Source of the DNA: Chionis minor
Taxonomy: Eukaryota; Chordata; Aves; Charadriiformes; Chionididae
Assembly (NCBI GenBank): GCA_013398295.1
Contig: VZSF01002953.1
Span: 642,235 to 706,234 of the forward strand
Length of the DNA: 64,000 nt
Reading direction: 5' to 3'
Part shown: positions 1 through 16,100 of the stretch, piece after piece
How positions within the stretch are numbered: the first letter of the stretch is position 1
Layout of the letters: each line of letters starts with the position of its first letter
Made by a program: the position numbers and the translations under genes
Notes under the pieces: generated by a model
Databases searched by the model: none
Told to the model about the DNA's origin: nothing
Seen by the model: the letters and a program-made list of their open reading frames with translations, nothing else

Positions 1-3000
1 ACTGTGATTGCTCTCTCTGTGGATGTCCCTAGAGTGCAGAAAGTGAAGAAAATATGACATAGCTTAAAATTAAATGAGAATTTGATTGACTAATTGTCTA
101 TATCAAGATTTACCTAGTTACCTACAAAAGAGAACAGTTCCTCAGTGATCCCCTCCTATGTCCCCAATTAAAAAGTAACAAAACATTTATTTCCAGAAAA
201 AAAAAGATTGCTGAGAAAATCATGGGTATTGCACTTTATAATCACTCTTTATGTTTTGGTCTATGTTTTTATTTTCTGACCTATTTCATAAAGATAATTG
301 ATAAACTAATTGATACCTTTGTAAAAGGTTTAGAAGTCTGTCTGTGTAAGAAAATATGGCCATTGAAAGGAATTTAAGCAAAGTCTTTTTATTAATAGCA
401 TACTCAGTTACCATAGCTCAGCTGACATACATTTACTTCCACTGTGGTCTCTTTATTTTTAGTCCAAGACTTTAGTTTCTTAAGCCAGACCTTGCAGCAC
501 TGAACGAAACAACTCAATAAAACCAATTTGGGTGCAATACTCAGAACTGGTACTTACTGCAATATCCAGTGTTGGTGACAGGCTGTCTGGAGCCCTGCCA
601 ATGCTGATTTAGCAGTATATGCCAGCTCAGTGAGTCAGAAACAGTTTTCACATGTGCCAGCTCAATTGTGCAAGGTTGCTCAGAAATCCCTTTCAATTTC
701 CAGGCAGAATAATTGCTGTATTTCCAATCTACTTTCCTTAGGAGAAAGGAACAAAGGAAAACAGAAGCATCAATAGAATGGCTTTTACTATCAGATTTGT
801 AGCCTGCTCTGGAAGGTCACTGCTTTGAAAGTATTTCTCTGTAAGTGAGTATTTAGGCCATGTGATAGTGGGTGCAGCTTTCTGTCATTCAAGTATGCAA
901 GAGAGAAAAGTAGTAATGGAAAAAAATAAGTGCTATGGAACAGTAGGAATAAAGGTTAAAATAGTCACTTGCTTAGGGAAAGAAAGAGTTTAGCAAAGAC
1001 TCAGGAATGTACATGTGTAATTCTATGTAAATTTAGCCCACATATCATATCTGAGAGCAAAAGAGAAAGATGGAATACAAGTATGATCTTTGTAAACATG
1101 TCTTCAATGAAATGATCTGGTAACAGTATAGCTGTTGGGATAATAACTTTCCCCGGAGTATAGAATGACTTTGTAGAAAATGCCAGTTTCAGTCCAATTC
1201 CTGTAGAGTTCCTCTGTTCAGCTCACTATGGAATATGAAAACAACATTTTTAAGAACCAAGCCAAAATAGCTATTCATCATTTGCCTAGGACAGCATCAT
1301 TACTGACTGGCTGCATAAAAAGCAATTTGTAATTTAGTCTTCATGGAAACCAGAACCCAACTGGAATAGGTTTATATTGCTTGATTTAAAAAATAGTAAT
1401 AAAACTGGATAAGGGGATAAAATGTACGTTATAATAGTCACTGAAATCAGTAACCATCACTTACTGAGTACCTGTGATAGGACTGGTACAGTGTAAAACA
1501 AAGAAAAGGTGCCATCTACTCAAATTTCCATGTAAGGAAATTACAATCTCAGTAAGACAAACAACATTGCATGAACACCCAAACCCTTGTTCCCTACCCC
1601 AAAATCTAGTTACAATAGCTGGAATAGGTGATTGGAAAGAGAAATTCTGCCTTCCTAGGTTTTGAATGAATGACCAGCATGCCCAGTAACACTAGTTTTT
1701 CCCAAGGGGTGAAGCACTTCCTTGTGCTCCCACCTGTCTTTCTCATGTGACAAATGACCATTAGTTCCAATGGGTTTAAGAGTCAGATAACTTCCTATTT
1801 TTAACCTCCAAAAAATCCCTCTCAGCATTTTTGTACCAGTCTCTCTTTCCTGCTTCCACCACTGACTCACAAAGCTGGCTGACCTTTCCATCAGAATTCC
1901 TTCTTGATGAGTTTTTATGCCTCTTTTATTTCATGTCTCACCTTTACACAATATCAAGCAGCCCTCTGTAGCTAAGGACTAGCTTAAGCCATTCTAATCC
2001 CTCGAAAGACTGAAGAACAGTTTCCTTCGTTTCCTTCTAGACATTATTTACCTTCTACACTTCTCCAAAAGGAAATACTCAAGAGTTCTTAACGTCTGAT
2101 GAGGTGCTTATAATAACCACTTAGATGTTAAAATTAAAAGGAAAAAAATAAAGATTTTTTTTTAATACTGACCCCATGTCCTCCTTAGGTATGGCTCACA
2201 ACAAAAATTGAAATTAAAAGATGCAAGGGAAATATTTTTTTTTCAAGTTTAAAATTATTTTATCATTGTTAATGGAAACGAGCCATCTTAACAAAATCTC
2301 TAAGGACCAAATAGGTTAATTTAAATGTCAGTATACTTTAAATCTAAAGCAATGTCAGTGTAAGTAGGCACTGTTGAACCAAGATTGGATGGGGTTTCGA
2401 GTGCTTCAGCTTCTCCTTTAAAACACCCACATTGAAAGACACGTGCAAAAACTGTAAGTCCAAAAACTGTTAAAAACTATAAAATCAAACACGTCTTCAA
2501 GTAGAAAAACTGGATACAAAAGCTGAATTTGCAAGTGTCCATGTAATCCATTGTCTGCAGTGTTGGTCATTCGTAAACCACATTCTCACATTGTTCATAG
2601 CAGACCTTAAGCATCTCTGAGAGAAATGTAGCCATCTGAGAAATGTAGCAGGTATCATTGCAAAATATTGCATGATATAATGATATTACAAGTGTCTTAG
2701 TGATATATTAAGCCAGATTTGTGGTCTGGCGGTCTGTACAGTTCATCTACTGAGAAGTTCATCTTGGCAAGGCAAAAACCTTGGAACAAAAGAGATGAAC
2801 AATTTAGACTTCATTTCTGAATGATATGTATCTTCACATAGGGATATATGCGTGGTCAAAGGCTATAGGGATCAGCAAACTTCAGCTTAATCAAGCATAA
2901 CCTGAAACCCAATATTAAAATAACTTGTGTGGTCTTGTTTGTTAATCAGTCTGTCATTTTTTCTACTACTGCACTAAGTCTTCTTACTGATGAAATGTCA

Positions 3001-3146
3001 CAACACGTTTCTGCACAGTTGCTGAGGAAAGTGGATGTGTTGGTCAAATTCCTTTCAATAAAATATCCAGCTTTCTGCAATAGCAGCTTAGAAATGAATG
3101 ACATAACAGGGAAGGTTTGAACAGCACTAATTAATCTGATGGTTGG
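1..3146. other. Intergenic DNA, nothing recognised
   Basis: This is AT-rich single-copy-looking sequence. The open frames are short, overlap on both strands and show no recognisable domain. No RNA gene or repeat family is evident. It ends exactly where the LTR at 3147 begins. Confidence 0.6.
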
Positions 3147-3884
3147 TGTCCTGGTTTGAGGTGAAACAGAACCCATTTTCTGTTCAGTAATTTTGCTTTG
3201 CAGCTAAGCCTCTTCTAACTCACTGAACTCTCTGAAACTCTCTGAAATGAACAGCATATTGTGGAGACACTGTTCACTCTCAGAGTGATAAAACCTGATT
3301 AGTTGTAATTTTTGCCAAGGAATGTTATGCAGAGGGGCTCCTGCTTATACTTATTGCTATAAAACCAACTTCAGCCAACTTTGTCATGTGCTCCGTTGGA
3401 GGGTCAGATCAGAAAAGCATAGAGGGGTCCCACCTGTGGGGAGGAGCAGACAGGACAGGTGACCCAAAACTGACCAGCAGGGTATTGCACCCCATCTGCC
3501 TCATGCTCAGTATAAAAGCTGAGGGATCAAAGGGTCAGCTCTGTCTTCAACGGCCGTCATCCGAGGAGGACTCTGGCTGTTTGTCTGCCTTTGATCCCAA
3601 TCTGTGCATTCCGGAATCCAGCTCCGGAATCCAGTTCCCATCCGTCACTGAGTCCAGTCTGAGACTTTGCCAATGCCTGCCAGTATCATCATAATCCTGG
3701 GAGCTTGATATGGTTTTGTACATACTTCATTATTTCCCTTTTATTATTTTATTATTAATATTTCATTAAAGTAGTCTAGTTCTTTCTGAACTCATAAGTC
3801 TCTCTCCCCCCTCTCCTTGGAGAGAGAGGTGAGGGAGAGCATCTGTCGTTCATCTCAGTGGCCAGTCCAGCCCAAACCATGACA
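3147..3884 (+). mobile_element. Solo LTR of an avian endogenous retrovirus
   Basis: The element opens with TGTCCTGGTTTGAGG and closes with CCAAACCATGACA, so it has the canonical TG...CA ends of an LTR. A TATA box (TATAAAAG) lies at 3511-3518 and a polyadenylation-type signal (ATTAAA) at 3765-3770, which fixes the + orientation and a U3-R-U5 order. The flanking five bases are GTTGG (3142-3146) and GCTGG (3885-3889), a target duplication with one substitution. No internal retroviral sequence or second LTR is adjacent, so it is best read as a solo LTR left by LTR-LTR recombination. The U3 text just before the TATA box resembles the corresponding part of the minus-strand LTR in G2E3 intron 5. The open frame inside it is not a gene. 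Confidence 0.8.
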
Positions 3885-3973
3885 GCTGGCAAATGCAATA
3901 CTGGGCACAGTGTGTTAATTATGTTGTCTACATGGGTGGCAGTTCCTTTTGACATTTGTCTATGTGTATGCAA

Positions 3974-8254
<4,281 letters not shown>

Positions 8255-8702
8255 AGGGCCACAAAGATGATTAGAGGGCTGGAGCATCTTTCTTACGAGG
8301 AAAGGCTGAGGGAGTTGGGTCTATTTAGCCTGGAGAAGAGAAGGCTGAGGAGGGATCTCATCAATGTTTACAAATACTTAAAGGGAGGGTGCCAGGAGGA
8401 GTGTGCCAGTCTTTTTTCAGTGGTACCCAGTCATAGGACAAGGGGCAATGGGTATAAACTTGAATATCAGAAGTTCTATCTGAACATGAGGAGGAACTTC
8501 TTTCCTTTGATGGTGGCAGAGCACTGGAACAGGCTGCCCAGAGAGGTGGTGGAGTTTCTGACTCTGGAGACATTCCAAACCCACCTGGACGCCATCTTGT
8601 GCAACCTGCTGTAGGTGACCCTGCTCTGGCAGGGGGGTTGGACCAGATGATCTCCAGAGGTCCCTTCCAACCCTTAACATTCTGTGATTCTGTGATTCTA
8701 TA
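8255..8702 (+). mobile_element. CR1 LINE, 5'-truncated 3' end
   Basis: The sequence encodes the C-terminal end of CR1 ORF2 in one open frame, entering at Arg-Ala-Thr-Lys (8255) and running through the hallmark blocks [20 protein letters not shown] and [10 protein letters not shown] to a stop at 8612-8614. The 3' untranslated part follows, with the typical GACCAGATGATCTCCAGAGG and TCCCTTCCAACCC blocks and a terminal ATTCTGTG repeat. Truncation at the 5' side is usual for CR1. The copy has no promoter or RT core and cannot move. Reverse-strand frames over it are shadows. Confidence 0.93.
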
Positions 8703-10385
8703 ATATGTATCTATTCCATCTGAAACATTGAGAGGTACTTGCATTATCTTTCCTTTAATATCTTGTTGAAAGTACTTCTACAAGTTTATACATCCTTGAC
8801 AATATTTAGTGACACCACAGGCAACTGAAGCAAACATCCGTTTGCCTTCTGAAGAGGCCTTATGAAAACTAACTTGCACATCTTTAAAGATATAGGGGAG
8901 AAAATAATCTAGAATTGTAAATGCTTTTTATTTTGGTTGAAAGCAGATAGGCAGTAGGCTAACGAAAAAGTAGTAATTCTTTATTATTGCTTTTACACTG
9001 CCTCTACACATAAAAGACGCTAATTTTAGATACTGTCTCAACTTAAGGTTGTCTAACACTTTACCATTTTGATATTCAATTTTGACTTGTGTTTAAATTT
9101 GTTATATTTTCAAACGCTGGACTGAAATTTTCATGCCAGGTGTTGAATGCTGAATATTTTTCAAAGACTTGTTAATACTGTAAAAGTCTTTCACAAGGAA
9201 TTCTTAGCCCATGCCTGCTTTGGAGCAGAAACCTCAATTTTCTCCAGCCAAATACAGCCAAGTTATGAAGCTTTAGATACTACAGTTCATCTTGTACTAA
9301 GGAATATCACATACTAGATCTTAGTAAGAACACTAGGCATGCATTACTCAATAGTGCATGACACTATATGCACTAGGCATCCTTCAACTCCAGCCATCAA
9401 CCAACAGGCCTGTACAGTCTGATGTACTCCAATTTAAAGACACTAGGTCAAGTCCAAAAGTGCTTTAGGCATGTAAGCACCAAAATGCATCCATTCTAAC
9501 AAACCTGCTAAGACCACAGGCTCATTAGTTATAGGGCAGCAATCTGACAGTATAGTATTTCCAGCTTAATTTCTCCAGAAATCTTCTGCTATGAGAAAGA
9601 TACCTGTGAAGCATGCTGGGAAGATGATGTAACACCAGCTTAAAGACAATAGCCTACTACTCGCCAGCTATTTTTCCAGATATACTACCAAAGTTCTGTG
9701 CTGGTGATTATATACAAGATGGAACACGATTACTCTGCGGATAATTTTTGCTATTTGTTTTCTTGCAAAAGAAAATCAGAAATTGTACGTATTGCAGTGC
9801 AATAATGTTAATTTTCTAAGTTAGAAACCAAAAACTTAAGAAACACAAGAATTACGGTTGATTCAGCAATGTTAATTCATCCCTTATATGTATGTTTTAT
9901 GCTGTAGTCCTTATTTGTCTGTTCTTGCAAGAATTTTTTCACATTTTGCCTAATTGAATACACTACGCTATGTTCTGGAAGCGTATCAAGGATAAACTGT
10001 AAGGGAGGATAGTGACCAAAAGAAAACTGATTCATCCATCATGTAACTAGGAAAGTCTGTAGGAGCGGAAATGGTAGGTGAAGGATAAGGGATTTGAATT
10101 GTGAGAGTGAGAACTGAATCTACCACAAAGTTCTAATGTGGTGGTAATCGAGACACTTAAACCAAAATTTTCACATATGGCTGCTAATGGCTGCTAAAAA
10201 TGGCCACATTTTCTGGGTACCTATTTGAGTCATCCTTGGCAGATACATAGAAGTGCCAAGTGATCTCAGCTGTGACTGAAATGAGTTGGATCTACGCTTT
10301 TTATTTTAAATGCTCTGAAAAATCAGGCCCAACTCTTTCAAATCAGCTAAATATTAGTGAGAACTTGATCATTTTAGTTTGTTTC
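8703..10385. other. Intergenic DNA, nothing recognised
   Basis: This is AT-rich sequence between a CR1 copy and an ERV insertion. The last five bases, GTTTC (10381-10385), are the left copy of the target duplication of the following ERV. Confidence 0.55.
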
Positions 10386-10826
10386 TGTATTGGGTCTGAC
10401 GGAGACGGAGTTAGTTTTCCCCATGGCAGCCCTCATAGTGCTCTGCTTTGTATTGGTAGCTAGAGAGGTGTTAGTAACTCACCAGTGTTTTGGCTACTGC
10501 TGAGCAGTGCTCGCACAGCATCAAGGCTGGGAGGGCATTCATTATTACTACGCTTGTCTTCCGAAGCAACCGCGACACGTATTGAAGCCCTATCTACTTC
10601 CCAGGAAGTGGCTGGACATCACCTGTTGTTGGGAAGTAGAGAATAGATCTTTGGGTTTCCTTTTCTTTCATGCGCAGCCTTCGCTTTTGCTTTATTAAAC
10701 TGCCCTTATCTTGACCCACAAGGGTTTTTTCCATCTTATTTTCTCCCCCTCCTCATCCTGCTGAGGAGGGCAGTGATAGAGCAGCTTTGTGGGCACCTGG
10801 CATCTGGCCAGGGTCAACCCACCACA
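10386..10826 (+). mobile_element. 5' LTR (type A) of the composite ERV
   Basis: It begins TGTATTGGG and ends CCCACCACA, directly before a primer-binding-like site. A U3 piece appears to be missing near 10545-10555: the sequence jumps from a GCATCAAGGCTGGGAGGGC block to the R-type CTTGTCTTCCGAAGCAACCG block with no TATA box between. An ATTAAA signal lies at 10694-10699. The usual AATAAA-like position near 10641 reads AATAGAT. The copy is therefore probably promoter-dead. Confidence 0.7.
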
Positions 10827-10834
10827 GTCCTTTT

Positions 10835-10852
10835 TGGCACCCAACATGGGGC
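10835..10852 (+). other. Retroviral primer-binding site
   Basis: TGGCACCCAACATGGGGC starts eight bases after the 5' LTR. It closely resembles the sequence complementary to the 3' end of a lysine tRNA (the TGGCGCCCAACGTGGGGC type) used by beta-retrovirus-like (ERVK) elements. Two differences look like CpG decay (G to A). It supports placing the LTR/internal boundary at 10826. Confidence 0.7.
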
Positions 10853-11098
10853 ATGAGGAATTTGATATAAGGGAGAGGTAATGGGCAAAATATGAACTGA
10901 ACAATATTAGAGAGAAGAATAATTGTGGAGAATTTCAGTTGTAATTGTGATGCAGGAATGAAGGGTGGTTTGTGTGTAAAATGTCCACTTTTGTTCAGTG
11001 TTCTGATGATGTTATTTTGATTGTGTCATGGCAAATTCTTTTTTGTTGATGTGAGTGAAGCTTGTGAAGATTGTGTGATGAATGTGGATTTTAATGAT

Positions 11099-12255
11099 TG
11101 TCATGGGTGATTCAGAGAGGCAAGGGGTGGAAGGTATTGGGTTTATGTGGCAAGGTTTTGGTAGTGGGGAGGCTACAGGGGTGGCTTCTGTGAGAAGCTG
11201 CTAGAAGCTTCACCTATGCCCAATAGAGCCAATGGCAGCCGACTCCAAGACAGATCCACCGCTGGCCAAGGCCAAGCCCATCAGCAATGGTGGTAGCGCC
11301 TCTGGGATAACCTATTTAAGAAGACGAAAAAAGAACTATGCAACTGCAGCCTAAGAGAGGAGTGAGAATATGTGAGAGCAACAACTCTGCAAACACCAAA
11401 GTTAGTGAAGAAGGAGGGGGAGGAGATGCTCCAGGTGCCAGAGCAGCAATTCCCTGGTAGATCATGGTGAGACAGGCTGTGCCGCTGCAGCCCATGGAGG
11501 TTAACAGTCGAGCAGATATCCACCTGCAGCCCACGGTGGACCCCACACTGGAGCAGGTGGATGCGCCTGAAGGAGGCTGTGATCCCATGGGGATGCCACG
11601 CTGGAGCAGGCTTCTGGCAGGACTTGTGACCCCATGGAGAGAGGAGCCCATGCTGGAGCAGGTTTGCTGGCAGGACTTGTGACCCCATGGGGGACCCATG
11701 CTGGAGCAGTCTGTTCCTGAAGAACTGTACCCTGTGGAATGGACCCATGCTGCAGCAGTAAGTGAAGAACTGTAGCCCATGGGAAGGACTCACGTTGGAG
11801 AAGTTCATTGAGGACTGTCTCCTGGGGGAGGGACCCCACGCTGGAGCAGAAGAAGAGTGTGAGGATTCTTTCCCCTGAGGAGGAAGGAGCAGCAGAAATA
11901 ACATGTGATGAACTGACTGCAACCCTGATTCCCCACCCCCCTGCGCTGCTCGGGGAAGAGAAATCGGGAGTGAAGATGAGCCCAGGAAGAAGGGAGAGGT
12001 GGGGAGGAGGTGTTTTAAGATTTGGGTTTATTTCTCATTACCTTCCGTATTACCCTACTGATTTGATTGGCAATAAATTAAGTTAAATCCAAGTCGAATC
12101 TGTTTTGCCTAGCAACTGGTGAGTGATCTCTCCCTGTCTTTATCTCGACCCACGAGCCTTTCATTATATTTTCTGTTCCCTGTCCAGCTGAGGAGGGGGA
12201 GTGATAGAGCAGCATTGGTCGGCACCTGGAAGCCAGACAGGGTCAAACCACCACA
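11099..12255 (+). mobile_element. 3' LTR (type B) of the composite ERV
   Basis: It starts TGTCATGGGTGATTCAG and ends ACCACCACA. A TATA-like box, TATTTAAG, lies at 11313-11320 and a polyadenylation signal, AATAAA, at 12072-12077. Between them is a degenerate tandem array. The five bases before it (ATGAT) do not match those after it (GTTTC). It is therefore not a separate simple insertion, and its right end coincides with the right end of the whole element. No polypurine tract is visible before its left end, which is unusual for a 3' LTR. Confidence 0.72.
11510..11860 (+). repeat. Degenerate tandem array inside the LTR
   Basis: A unit of roughly 40-60 bases recurs about seven times, each copy carrying a core like CCCACGCTGGAGCAGG followed by variable text and a CCCATGG block. 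Cores are visible near 11541, 11599, 11648, 11697, 11746, 11789 and 11836. The array gives overlapping open frames on both strands, which are not genes. Confidence 0.75.
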
Positions 12256-12969
12256 GTTTCAAAACTTTAATTTCTTGTGCAGACTTCCTTAATGCTGGCA
12301 GAATTATTTTGCAGGTTCTTGAGATTTGAATCATCTTATGGTTTTAATACAGAATTTTTTGTTGTTTTGATGTAGCTTACATAGGTAGACTTAAAGACCC
12401 AAACTCAAATGACCTATATTGCACCAAAGCACCTATGCTTAGTGTCAAATTCAGAAATTATATTAATACTTGCAATACTGTTTTCACTTGTGATAAGCTG
12501 ATTCAGCCTCTGAATGGATTTAGCACTGTAATGTTAGACTGACTGTAAGCCTTAGCCAGTTAAACGAAGTTTCAGATGGGCATAGAGAAGCTATTTCCAT
12601 TGCATTATCCAGGAAGTTCACTTCCTTGCTTGTTTTCACTGTTCCTACATCCACTGGAAATGTGGAGTGTCTTCATCATTTTCAGAAACTTATAGACAGC
12701 ATCATGCAAGGACATATGTTGAAGACTGACATAATCAAGCATACATCAAAGATTTCAGTTTCTGACCTCTGGGCTACTTCCAAGCTAGCTTTCATCTGAG
12801 ATGGGTTTTTATTTTTTTAATTAATTAAATTAGCTGACAGTTTATTTCGTGGTGGTAACAAGATCATATTTATAAACAGGATATATCCTGTATATCCTAC
12901 TTTGCAACAGCAGAGTTTTAGTAGGAAAATTGGCAATTTCTAACTAGTTGAAGAAATTAGCCTTGGAGG
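12256..12969. other. Intergenic DNA, nothing recognised
   Basis: The first five bases, GTTTC, are the right target duplication of the ERV. The rest is AT-rich sequence with no supported gene. Confidence 0.55.
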
Positions 12970-13119
12970 ATCACAGAATCACAAAATGGTTGAGGTTGGA
13001 AGGGACCTCTGGAGGTCATTAGTCACACCACTTGCTCAGGCAAGGTGAGGTAGAGCAGGTTGCTCAGGACCATGTCCAGTCGGGTGTTGATTATCGGTTG
13101 ATGGAGACTCCACAACCTC
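12970..13119 (-). mobile_element. CR1 LINE 3' fragment
   Basis: Read on the + strand, it opens with ATCACAGAATCACAAAATGG, then a TTGGAAGGGACCTCTGGAGG block and a GAGCAGGTTGCTCAGG block. This is the reverse complement of the CR1 3' end. Only about 150 bases remain and the copy is diverged. Confidence 0.85.
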
Positions 13120-16100
13120 ACCATACTAACACATTTGCATTCAAGTTGGCTTATATTTATTTCTACATTTTATTTCCTTCTTGAAATGCCTAAAAGTCCT
13201 CCCTGCTAAATGGTTATACCATTATAACATAGCAGGGATGAATATTCATCAGTTTTCATCAACTTCTAACCTATTTCTAGGACCACTACTTTCTTAAATT
13301 GAATGCAAATTAAACATAGTACCTTCCAAATCTGATAACCCTATCAAATAATAGAAGCAGCAGATCAAAAACCTATAGAATGAAAGTCACAATGATTTTG
13401 ACTGAATTCAGTCCCTGTTTGTACAGCTTTTCATCCACTGTACAGACTTAAACTGTATAGTCTGCATTTTCTATGCAGGCACTGAGCCTGTAAAGATGTA
13501 ATGCATGCTTAAATTTAACGGATTTTATCTCTGTTGAATTCCAAAGCATTAAAGTTTTCTATGTTGTAAAATTTCCAGGTTTCACATGGTTAGTCTGCCA
13601 TTGTAGAAGAGTGGTTTTGTGGTCCGTGTTTGTGGTCCGAGAATCAATGTTTCCTGCAGTTTTGTTGAATATCATTTGTTCTTTCTGAAAATCAAACTTT
13701 TGAGCACTTATAATGTATCACCACTTATAAACTGATAGTGTTCTTTTAACTGTGATGGGTTGCCAGGTACATTCTTTTTGAAGTCTAATATATTTTCCAA
13801 GTTATCATTGGCAAAAGTGTTTGGCATTCCTCTTGCATTATTACCGTAGGCAGGTTTCCTGGAGGATAATTCTTTTGTTACTGCTTGCCATCTTCTGCTG
13901 AAGAACATATTGAAATTTGGTAATAAAGTGTATGTTCTTCTTCCTATAAATCTGAGAATTCTTGATTCCGATGAAATATTGTGAAAGATATTGCAATAGT
14001 TCAGCAGAGAGTTGGGGAGAATAAAGGGGCAGCAATGTCTGTAGCTAACACAAGTAACCTTCCTGCATAGAGAATTCATCATTGCCTTTATAGCTATATA
14101 CTCAGGTTTCAGTTTTCAGTCAGTAAGAGGTAGTGTAGGACAGGGGGTATGCATGTGTGAGGTGTAGGGGTATGATGAGGTGTAGACTTTATAATAAAGA
14201 AATGTGAGTTTTCAATCAAAGGAAAAGCTTTGATCTTGGAAGGGAATGTAGGAAAGGAAAGATAGAGGAGTAGAACCCTCAGCCTCAAAGTGTCAGGTGA
14301 TGGAAGTTTCAGTGCTGAAGTGTTGGTCCTGAGTGCAAAACGATCAAACAGGAGGAAGAGGAAATTGTAACATGAAATAGGGGAGTATTTCTGAAGAGAG
14401 AGCTTAGTTCTCTTAGAGATTTTAAGTTAATTACTGGAAAATTAGGGGAGATTCTGAGATAAGAATGGTTGAGTTACATTGTCAAAACTGGGTGCAGAAA
14501 AAGTAAAATCAGGTATAGGATTGGTGGTATGTATGTTGACATAAGAGGGTAAGACTTGAGCTAGATTTGAATGAATGAAATTGCGAGTAGAGACAGGGAA
14601 GAGGTGACATAGTGATAAAAATTTATCCCAACCTGTCCTTACTACAAAGTGTCCCAGTTTTCTATTTTTGCACTGAAAGTGAGATGAAGAGTGCCCCCTT
14701 TTTTCTTTTTTTTTTTTCTGAATTCCTGGCCAGCTTCCCTTTCCCTGTGCCAGAATGTTTCCCTGAGAACCCCTGAACACAACACCCCAGTTTTTCACTT
14801 TAAAAATATGATCAGTCTGCAAGGAGATAGAAAGAATCTGCAGATTGCTACTGACTTATCAGTTATTTTGGCATCATTTTCCACATGACCTATCTTGGGA
14901 GATATTTTAACTCACATTGTGAGTGATGCTTCCGAATGGAAACGTCAGTCCTTAATGGTTGATTTTGCAGCACCAGCCAGACTCATAATTGTGATCTGAG
15001 TAACATCTTGGTCCAATGCTTTTCATATTTGCTATCTTTGCTTTCAGCTACACCAGCATAAATATACTAGGATTCAGTTAACTGTCTCAGTCTATGAAGT
15101 ACAATTTATTCTGAATTTTGATCTACTGCATCATGAGGGACAATAGAGGTGCGAGGACTTTCTAGAGTGTGATTAGTCTTTTGGTAACCATCCACCTTCA
15201 TCACCTGAATGAATATTTGGTATACCTATCTGACAAATAATTACTGATTTTCAGGCAAATTAATTCCAAATGTCTGTCATCACTGCTAGAAATCTACAAC
15301 ATCACCAGAAGTCTCTGGAAGTAAATGTAGGTTTGATGTTTTAAGGATAGACAAAATTGGTCAGAAAGGAAAATAAAACAACTGGTCTTTGACAGAAAAG
15401 AGAAAATAAAGTCTGACTTCCTCATCCGTACTTATCTGGGAGCAACTTAGGAATTACCTTTCAGCACAAATCCAGTGGGGAGGAAACAACACAATCTGCA
15501 TTCGCTTGGGTCCTCGGACATTGGCCATCCTACTGGGACGATGGTGCTTCTTCCTCTATTTGGCAACAGAGGAAAAGGAAAAGAACTTTCCTCATCCATT
15601 AGTGTCAGAGAATACTTTCCACTACCATTTAAAATGCAGTTTTCCCCCGTAATGAGTAAGCCATAGTACTTAGCTTCCCAAAACAGCCTCTGGATGGAAG
15701 TGCAATGTGTTCCGATACAGTTTGCTTTCACATGTGCAATTTGTTTGTGACTCATGAATCCCCATCAATATGCCTTCTGTAGAAGACGTTATAAATGCCA
15801 TCAATCCTTTATTTGTATTTGAATCACATGTATAAGGGACTGAGATTTCATAAGATACCAAGCAGATTTTGAGAGGTCAGCAGTTTTCATCTCCAGAACA
15901 AAAAAAACCAAAAACAAAAAAAAAAAAAAATCATTTATGTGCAAGATTTTAGTGAAAAGCCAATGTGAAAGAGCAACAGAAATTCCTGACAAAGCCTCCC
16001 CCCTTCAATCCCTCCCACTGCCTCTCTGTTGTCATCCTTCTTAAGTATCACCTCTCCTTTCCATCAGGACTGGCACTCAAGGATACCAGATGGCAGCCTC

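Larger units (their letters stand above)
10386..12255 (+). mobile_element. Composite ERV insertion with unlike LTRs
   Basis: One insertion appears to run from TGTATTGGGTCTGACGG at 10386 to GGTCAAACCACCACA at 12255. It is flanked by an identical five-base direct repeat, GTTTC, at 10381-10385 and 12256-12260. Inside it are a 5' LTR of about 441 bases, a tRNA primer-binding-site-like segment, about 250 bases of leader, and then a different, 1157-base LTR. No gag, pol or env frame remains. The two LTRs share only their 3' (U5) end: a cytosine-rich stretch, GCTGAGGAGGG, a GTGATAGAGCAGC block and a CACCACA end. A normal provirus has near-identical LTRs, so this is a recombinant or rearranged copy. 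The outer boundaries are well supported; the mechanism is inferred. Confidence 0.75.

Noticed and set aside
11281..11922. 213-residue reverse frame in the ERV
   Set aside because: It runs through the tandem array of the LTR, and several other frames are open at once.
13708..14082. 124-residue reverse frame
   Set aside because: No recognised domain, and a second frame is open over the same DNA. Chance is more likely.
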